Assembly: GCF_019968905.1 (NCBI RefSeq)
Contig: NZ_CP079946.1
Coordinates: 6,173,356-6,237,355 of the forward strand
Reading direction: 5' to 3'
DNA: 64,000 bases
Source of the DNA: Corallococcus sp. EGB
GTDB taxonomy: Bacteria; Myxococcota; Myxococcia; Myxococcales; Myxococcaceae
The notes under the pieces were generated by a model, which saw only the letters and a program-made list of their open reading frames with translations, was not told where the DNA came from and ran no database searches. A program made the translations under genes and the position numbers. Position 1 is the first letter of the stretch. Each line of letters opens with the position of its first letter. This document shows positions 58,934-64,000 of this stretch, piece after piece.

Positions 58934-60484
58934 TCAGGGCCGGGGCTGCTGGGCCTTGAAGCGGCTCGTGACGGCGGTGAGCCCTTCGGCCACGGCCTGC
59001 AGGTCCTGGGCGATGCGGGTGGTGCGGCCGGTGGCGTCCACGCCCTGCTTCACCAGGTCCGCCACGTTGCGGGCCCCCTGCACCGCCTGCTCGCTGGACT
59101 GGCGCTGCTGACGGGTGGCGATGGTGATCTGCCGCGCCGCCTCGCTGGTGCCGCGCGCCAGCTCCACGATGCGCAGGAAGACGGAGGAGGCCTGCTCCGC
59201 CACCTCCACGCCCCGGTCGCTCGTCGCCATGCCCACGCGGGCCTTGGACGCGGCCTCCTCGCCGGAGTCCTGCACCTTCTCCACGATGCGGGCGATGTCT
59301 CGCGCGGACGCGGACACGTTCTCCGCCAGCTTGCGCATCTCCGCGGCCACCAGGGAGAAGCCCCGGCCCACGTCGCCCGCCTTGGTGCCCTCGAGCGCCG
59401 CGTTGAGCGCCAGCAGGTCGCTCCGCTCCGCCACCTGGTTGATGACCTGGGCGATCTTGGAGACCTGCTGCAGGTCCTTGTTCAGCCCCACGATGGCGTC
59501 CGCCACGCCCTTGGACTCCGTGCGGATGTCGTTGATGCCGCCCACCACCTGCGCCACCACCGCCATCGCCTCCGCGACCGCGTCATGGGTGCGCCGCGCG
59601 CTGGACTCCACCACCTCCGTGGACGAGGAGATCTGCTCGGCGGTGCGGGAGAGCTCCTCGAACGTGGCGGCGATCTGCTGCGCGTACGCGGCCTGCTGGC
59701 TGATGACGTGCTCCTGGTCCGCGGAGGCGCCCATGAGGCCGCGCGACGCGCTGGACAGCTGCTCCGTGCGCGTGACGAGCTCCATCACCGTGGAGCGCAG
59801 CGTGCCCAGCATCTCGTTGAAGGAGGTGGCCATCTGCCGCACCTCGCCGGCGGCGGACACGTCCAGCTCGCCCCGGAACACGTCGCCCCGGGCCACCTCG
59901 CGCGCCACCTGCGTGACGCGGGACACGGGGTCCGCGATGGCGCGGCTGATGATGACCGCCAGCCCCAGGCCCAGCACCGCGGCGCCCAGGTAGCCCAGCA
60001 GCGAATAGCCCTCCGTCGCCGCCAGCGCCGCCATCACCTCCTGGGTGCCGAAGCCCGCCAGGTACTCGCGGCCGTCGCTCACGCAGCGCACCACCACCTG
60101 GTCCGGATGCCGCGCCACCGTGCACCGGCCCTCCGCGGGCTGGGACGGCTTCTGCAGCCCTTCGGGCACCTGCCCGCGCGTGGCCACCACCGCGCCGTCC
60201 GAGCGCCGGGTCAATTCCTGGAACGTCAGCGTGAAGCCGCCGGACTCCACCTGGGACAGGACGTCGTCCCGCCGCGCGCGGGCGTCCGGCGCGGAGTCCG
60301 GCAGCGCGAGCCAGGGGTGGCGCACCACCAGCGTCCCCAGCGTCACGGCCCTGCCGGCCAGGACCTCCAGGCCCGCGGCCTTCTGACGGGCGGGAAAGTA
60401 CATCCCGGTGAAGAACACCACCGCGACGCAGGGAACCAGCACCGCGATCGCCACCTGCATCCGCAAGGTCAGCCGGCCCCACAT
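58934..60484 (-). CDS. Methyl-accepting chemotaxis protein
   Basis: The 516-residue receptor has membrane helix 1 at about residues 11-28 and a periplasmic sensor to about 160. Helix 2 is about 162-183 (LLGYLGAAVLGLGLAVIIS) and a HAMP domain follows (DPVSRVTQVAREVARGDVF, FNEMLGTLR). The signalling hairpin tip is AERSDLLALNAALEGTKAGD, with methylation-helix repeats around it. The sensor has two cysteines (GRCTVARH, VRCVSDGRE). No cheA or other che gene is adjacent. The ligand is unknown. Confidence 0.93.
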   Translation of the reverse strand: MWGRLTLRMQVAIAVLVPCVAVVFFTGMYFPARQKAAGLEVLAGRAVTLGTLVVRHPWLALPDSAPDARARRDDVLSQVESGGFTLTFQELTRRSDGAVVATRGQVPEGLQKPSQPAEGRCTVARHPDQVVVRCVSDGREYLAGFGTQEVMAALAATEGYSLLGYLGAAVLGLGLAVIISRAIADPVSRVTQVAREVARGDVFRGELDVSAAGEVRQMATSFNEMLGTLRSTVMELVTRTEQLSSASRGLMGASADQEHVISQQAAYAQQIAATFEELSRTAEQISSSTEVVESSARRTHDAVAEAMAVVAQVVGGINDIRTESKGVADAIVGLNKDLQQVSKIAQVINQVAERSDLLALNAALEGTKAGDVGRGFSLVAAEMRKLAENVSASARDIARIVEKVQDSGEEAASKARVGMATSDRGVEVAEQASSVFLRIVELARGTSEAARQITIATRQQRQSSEQAVQGARNVADLVKQGVDATGRTTRIAQDLQAVAEGLTAVTSRFKAQQPRP

Positions 60485-60704
60485 GTCGCGACGCTCCAGT
60501 GATGGCGGAAAAAGAAGGACAGCCCGCAGACGCTAGGCGTGCGCTCCCCGCAGCGTCAAACCGGCCCGGGCACGGCGCGCCGCCGGCTGATCCACCGCGA
60601 GTCCGGGGGTGGGCGTCCGGGCGGTGGACGGGGGAACCGGACGGGCCCGGCATTTCGGCCCTCTTCTCAAGGGGTTGGCGCCCATGGCGTGGGGGTGTTT
60701 CCCT

Positions 60705-60734
60705 TTGACACGACGCCAGCGGTGTCGTTAGGGT
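60705..60734 (+). promoter_or_regulatory. Predicted sigma-70 promoter of nuoAB
   Basis: TTGACA (60705-60710) is followed after 17 bases by TTAGGG (or after 18 by TAGGGT, 60729-60734). The box ends about 9-10 bases before ATG 60744 and no Shine-Dalgarno is visible. Expected leader length is a few bases at most. Confidence 0.5.
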
Positions 60735-60743
60735 CCGCGCCCG

Positions 60744-61112
60744 ATGACTACCCCTCTCGCACCGTACCTGCCGATGGCGGTGGTGCTCCTGCTGGCCGGT
60801 GTCATGGGGATGATCATCCCCCAGGTCACCACCCGGCTGGGCCCCAAGCGCCCGAGCAGCACCAAGTCGGCCCCCTTCGAAGCAGGCTCCGAGTCGAGCG
60901 GCCCCGCTCGCCAGCGCTTCGCCGTGAAGTTCTACGTCATCGCGCTGCTCTTCATCGTGTTCGACGTGGAAGCGGTGTTCCTGTACCCCTGGGCGGTGAA
61001 CTTCCAGGCGCTCGGCTGGTTCGGCTACGTGGAGATGCTGGTTTTCGCGGCGACCCTGATCGTGGGCCTTATCTACGTCTGGAAGAAGGGCGCTCTCGAC
61101 TGGGAGAGCTGA
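60744..61112 (+). CDS. nuoA: NADH-quinone oxidoreductase subunit A
   Basis: The 122-residue protein has three membrane helices (MAVVLLLAGVMGMIIPQ, FYVIALLFIVFDVEAVFLYP, LVFAATLIVGLIYVWKKG). The conserved PFEAGSESSG, RFAVKFYVIALLFIVFDVE and the loop Asp/Glu residues define NuoA of complex I. It is followed by nuoB after 9 bases. It may be expressed from the adjacent leaderless promoter. The rest of the nuo operon is not here. Confidence 0.95.
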   Translation: MTTPLAPYLPMAVVLLLAGVMGMIIPQVTTRLGPKRPSSTKSAPFEAGSESSGPARQRFAVKFYVIALLFIVFDVEAVFLYPWAVNFQALGWFGYVEMLVFAATLIVGLIYVWKKGALDWES

Positions 61113-61121
61113 GGCAACACC

Positions 61122-61685
61122 ATGGCTGACACCGACATCGCTCCCATCATGACCACCCGCCGGGATGAAGCCATGGGCTTCTTCCAGAAGCTGGTGTCCA
61201 AGGGCCTGGGCTGGGCCCGCAAGTACTCGCTGTTCACCTACCCGTACGCCACCGCGTGCTGCGGCATGGAGTACATGTCCGTGGCCGCCAGCCGGCACGA
61301 CATCTCCCGCTTCGGCGCGGAGTTCCCCCGCTTCTCGCCGCGTCAGGCGGACCTGCTGATGGTGGTGGGCACCATCAACCTGAAGCAGGCCCCCATCCTC
61401 AAGCGCGTCTACGAGCAGATGACCGAGCCCAAGTGGGTCGTGTCCTTCGGCGTGTGCGCGTCCTCGGGCGGCTTCTACGACAACTACGCGGTGCTCCAGG
61501 GCATCGACCGCATCATCCCGGTGGACGTCTACATCCCCGGCTGCCCGCCGCGTCCGGAGCAGGTGCTGGACGGCCTGATGCTGCTGCAGGACAAGATCGG
61601 CAACCAGACGCACCGGCTGCGCGACGTCGGCCAGCCCAACGAGACCGCGGAGCACCACGCCCGCATGCTCGCCGCCGGCAAGTAG
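61122..61685 (+). CDS. nuoB: NADH-quinone oxidoreductase subunit B
   Basis: The 187-residue protein carries the four ligands of the N2 [4Fe-4S] cluster: the tandem cysteines in [18 protein letters not shown], one in [15 protein letters not shown] and one in [14 protein letters not shown]. It passes electrons to quinone in complex I. GAGG is seven bases before ATG. It lies 9 bases after nuoA. The next genes are not nuoC/D, so the complex I genes are split. Confidence 0.96.
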   Translation: MADTDIAPIMTTRRDEAMGFFQKLVSKGLGWARKYSLFTYPYATACCGMEYMSVAASRHDISRFGAEFPRFSPRQADLLMVVGTINLKQAPILKRVYEQMTEPKWVVSFGVCASSGGFYDNYAVLQGIDRIIPVDVYIPGCPPRPEQVLDGLMLLQDKIGNQTHRLRDVGQPNETAEHHARMLAAGK

Positions 61686-61724
61686 TCCCCAGCCCCCCGG
61701 CCTCACCCCCGCGGGCCCCGCGCC

Positions 61725-61742
61725 GCCTCTTGGAGAAGAGGC
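61725..61742 (+). terminator. Hairpin between nuoB and the thioesterase gene
   Basis: GCCTCTT and AAGAGGC form a perfect 7-bp stem around GGAG, 39 bases after nuoB and 31 before the convergent thioesterase stop. It could end both transcripts. No T-run. Confidence 0.45.
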
Positions 61743-61772
61743 CGGTGACGGGGCCCGAGGCGTTCCAGGGGC

Positions 61773-62249
61773 CTACCAGCGGTGGTACGCGGGGTGGCCT
61801 TCCTTCACCGCGACGAAGGTGCCGCGGCAGGTGGCCGTCACCTTGCCGTTCGCTCCCGTGAGGGTGCCCTCCACGACGACGCGGTCGCCCTCGATGGACA
61901 CGGGCTTCGCGGACAGGTGCACGGGGCCCATGGGCGTGGGGCGCTTGAGCGTGATGGCGTAGTCGGCGGTGACGGTGCACGGCGGGGTGGCCGCGCCCTG
62001 CGCCTTCATCAGGTGGTACGCCGCCGTCCAGTTGCAGTGGCAGTCCAGCAGCGCGCCGATGATGCCGCCGTTGAGCACGCCGGGGAACGCCTGGTGGTGC
62101 TCCTCGGGCGTCCAGTCCGCGACGACGAGGTCACCCTCCACGCGGCTGCGGATGCGCAGCCCTTTCGGGTTGGCCGGGCCACACCCGAAGCAGGCGTTGT
62201 GGGGGGCGTACGTTTCCTGGAGTCCGCGAGTCGTTTCGGTCGTCGACAT
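61773..62249 (-). CDS. PaaI-type hotdog-fold thioesterase
   Basis: The 158-residue protein has NACFGCGPANPKGL, then HHQAFPGVLNGGIIGALLD, the hotdog helix with the active-site region. Strands with TVTADYAITLKRPTPMG follow. Members hydrolyse acyl-CoA or acyl-ACP. ATG 62249 is used because the domain starts there; the open frame extends to 62339. Its 5' part overlaps the same-strand sulfatase-like gene by 119 bases in another frame, which is odd. Confidence 0.8.
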   Translation of the reverse strand: MSTTETTRGLQETYAPHNACFGCGPANPKGLRIRSRVEGDLVVADWTPEEHHQAFPGVLNGGIIGALLDCHCNWTAAYHLMKAQGAATPPCTVTADYAITLKRPTPMGPVHLSAKPVSIEGDRVVVEGTLTGANGKVTATCRGTFVAVKEGHPAYHRW

Positions 62250-64000
62250 GGCCGGCCACTCTACGTGAGGCGGCGTCCGGAGCGCGCTCCCGCGTATCGT
62301 CCAGCCAGTCCGCCAGCGCCCGCGCGTCCGGCCCTGCACAGTCGCCCGAGCAGCCGCGGTGCACGCTGCCGTCCGCCTGCGGCCGGTCCACCACCCAACG
62401 CAGGCCGTCGAAGGCGCCGGTGTCCTTCTCGCGCAGCACCGCCTCGCCTGCCTCCTCGCCCATCTCCACCACGCCGTCCGGGCGCAGGCGGTACGCGTCG
62501 AAGGTGCGCGGCGCGCCCGGCCAGTGGCCCGGGTCGAACACCTCCGGGCTCACGTGCGTGTAGCCCGTCTCCGCGTACAGCGGCGCGAGCGGACGCGACT
62601 CGCCGCGCAAGAGCGGCCCGAGCGACGCCCCGTCCGCCTCCGGCAGCCCGCCCAGGCCGGCCAGGTCCAGCAGCGTGGGGCCCACGTCCACCAGCCGCGC
62701 CAGCGCGTCCACCTGGGAGAGGCCCCCGCCGCGGCCGCCGGGCAGCTTCACCGCGAGCAGGATGCGGTTCTCCTCGTCGCCCAGCCGCGCGCCGTGCACG
62801 GACGTGGCGCCCGCCAGGTCCGGCCGGTCCGCGTGGAAGCTCTCGCCGTGGTCGGACATCAGCACGATGAGCGCGTCGTCGTAGCGCCCGGAGGCCCGGA
62901 GCGCGTCCAGCAGCGTGCCCACCTGCGCGTCCGCCTGCGCGAGCAGCTCGTCGTAGAGCCCCTCCGCGCCCTCCCGGCTCCACGCGCCCTTCGCCCCCGG
63001 CGCCACCGGCGCGAAGTGCATGCGCAGCCGGCGCTCCAGCGGCTCTGAGGAGGACACGTAGCGGCGGTAGAACGGGTACACCGGGTCGCCCGGGAAGTGC
63101 GCCGCCGTGGCGTGGAAGGCGAAGAGCAGCGGCCCCTCCCCTGCCTCCGCCACGAGCCCGTCCGACAGCCGGCGCGCATAGCCCATCGGATCATGGATGC
63201 CGGCCAGCGCGCGGTTGTCGATGAACTCGGGCACCCACGCGGCGCCAACGGCGTTGTCCGCGAAGAGGCCCAGCGCCCGGTAGCGCAGCTTCTCCAGCGC
63301 GAAGTTGAGCGCGCCGCGCGGAGGCTGCCAACGCGTGGCGAAGCCGGAGGCCGGGCCCTCGAAGTGGAAGCGCGAGCAGTCCGTGGCGAACACCGTGCGC
63401 CACCCGGCCTCCGCGAAGCGCTGCGCGAAGGTGGGCGCCAGCACGAGCCGCGCATCCGGCGTCAGCGGGTAGCGCACGCCCGTGCGGAACGGCCAGCGCG
63501 CGGTGAGCAGCGAGCGCCACGCGGGCTCCGTCTGCGCGACGGGCGTGTAGGCCCGGGTGAAGAGCGTGGCGTCCTGGAGGAAGCGCTCCACATGGGGCGC
63601 GACACCGCGCCCCGTCGCGCCCAGCCGGTCCGGCCGGAACGCGTCGATGCCGATGAGCACCACCAGCGGCTGCCGCACGGAGGGTCCCACCCGGCGCACC
63701 GTCACCGCCACCGCCAGGACCACGACAACCGTCACCACCACCGCCGACACGACACGCTCCACCCGCCGGGCCGCGGCGCCACCAGAGGCCCCAAGCCGCG
63801 ACAGCGCCCGGACGCGGCGCACCGCCAGCACCACCAGATGGACCGCCACCCACGCCCCCGCCGCCGCGCGCGCCTGCCAGGGCTCGCCGTGCTCCACCAG
63901 CCACGCCAGCGCCGGCCGCGCCGCCGGCAGGTCGTCGAAGAGGGCGGGGCGCGCCAGCGCCCGGTCCCACGCCCAGAGCAGCAGCAGCACCAGCCAGTGC
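62131..64000 (-). CDS. Alkaline-phosphatase-superfamily membrane enzyme (sulfatase-like), 5' end outside window
   Basis: At least 622 residues are visible, open at the window edge. The first about 120 residues include several hydrophobic segments (LLLLWAWDRALA, WVAVHLVVLAV, VVSAVVVTVVVVLAVAVTV). The catalytic domain has LIGIDAFRPDRLG (metal Asp), VAQTEPAWRSLLTA at the nucleophile site and LIVLMSDHGESFHAD (metal Asp-His). The Cys or Ser of sulfatases is Thr here, as in phospho-group transferases of this superfamily, so sulfatase activity is doubtful. The last 40 residues coincide with the thioesterase start in another frame, so the true end may be near 62,261. Confidence 0.75.
   Translation of the reverse strand, partial: HWLVLLLLWAWDRALARPALFDDLPAARPALAWLVEHGEPWQARAAAGAWVAVHLVVLAVRRVRALSRLGASGGAAARRVERVVSAVVVTVVVVLAVAVTVRRVGPSVRQPLVVLIGIDAFRPDRLGATGRGVAPHVERFLQDATLFTRAYTPVAQTEPAWRSLLTARWPFRTGVRYPLTPDARLVLAPTFAQRFAEAGWRTVFATDCSRFHFEGPASGFATRWQPPRGALNFALEKLRYRALGLFADNAVGAAWVPEFIDNRALAGIHDPMGYARRLSDGLVAEAGEGPLLFAFHATAAHFPGDPVYPFYRRYVSSSEPLERRLRMHFAPVAPGAKGAWSREGAEGLYDELLAQADAQVGTLLDALRASGRYDDALIVLMSDHGESFHADRPDLAGATSVHGARLGDEENRILLAVKLPGGRGGGLSQVDALARLVDVGPTLLDLAGLGGLPEADGASLGPLLRGESRPLAPLYAETGYTHVSPEVFDPGHWPGAPRTFDAYRLRPDGVVEMGEEAGEAVLREKDTGAFDGLRWVVDRPQADGSVHRGCSGDCAGPDARALADWLDDTRERAPDAASRRVAGHVDDRNDSRTPGNVRPPQRLLRVWPGQPERAAHPQPRGG

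Overview
The window is high-GC, densely coded DNA typical of a myxobacterium (Myxococcota, order Myxococcales; Corallococcus or Myxococcus-like). Pointers are the strong G/C third-position bias, GTG/TTG starts with clear GGAGG sites, several short outer-membrane-style lipoproteins, a P/A-rich DnaJ-domain protein, a trypsin-like/CPBP protease pair that looks like a myxosortase locus, and many two-component genes. I see no rRNA, tRNA, CRISPR array, insertion sequence or prophage. The genus is an inference.

Layout. 1-5,140: end of a DUF4388 gene, TatD nuclease, HEAT-repeat protein, metG, NRDE protein. 5,150-11,250: patatin lipoprotein, M4 metalloprotease, small methyltransferase, DNA polymerase III delta and delta-prime. 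11,331-12,821: MscS channel with a cyclic-nucleotide-binding tail. 12,955-19,974: a seven-gene plus-strand cassette (secreted SGNH hydrolase, two hexapeptide acyltransferases, acyl carrier protein, asparagine synthetase-like amidotransferase, AMP-forming ligase, NAD synthetase-like enzyme). It looks like a pathway for an amidated or acylated cell-surface or small-molecule product and is the best candidate here for an undescribed system. 19,982-21,993: Pseudomonas-type lipase and its foldase. 22,273-29,820: nucleotidyltransferase-like gene, divergent PLP enzyme, lipoate ligase, WxxGxW protein, histidine kinase/response regulator pair, TonB.

30,013-34,427: FAD oxidoreductase, a tiny Cys-rich lipoprotein, and a metal P-type ATPase fused to hemerythrin with codon usage unlike its neighbours. 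34,476-36,713: single-chain EutB-EutC ethanolamine ammonia-lyase without other eut genes. 36,838-43,455: minus-strand run of a secreted unknown, alpha/beta hydrolase, hybrid kinase, TIGR02757 protein, a MoaB with a polyhistidine head, and a Rieske ferredoxin. 43,522-47,477: PolX, a trypsin-like protein plus CPBP intramembrane protease, and a class II amidotransferase-fold protein that has lost catalytic residues. 47,692-53,302: lidless DnaK, J-domain protein and CvpA in one operon, facing a ClpX-like ATPase without the zinc finger. 53,538-57,905: arginine decarboxylase and a deoxyhypusine synthase homologue (polyamine metabolism) flanking a small unknown and an OsmC protein. 58,100-64,000: PHP phosphoesterase, chemoreceptor, nuoA-nuoB, PaaI-type thioesterase, and the 3' part of an alkaline-phosphatase-superfamily membrane enzyme.

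Several genes (nuoA, mscS, lplA, polX, the deoxyhypusine synthase homologue, perhaps the NRDE gene) have a -10-like box 8-10 bases before the start codon and no Shine-Dalgarno, which suggests leaderless transcripts.
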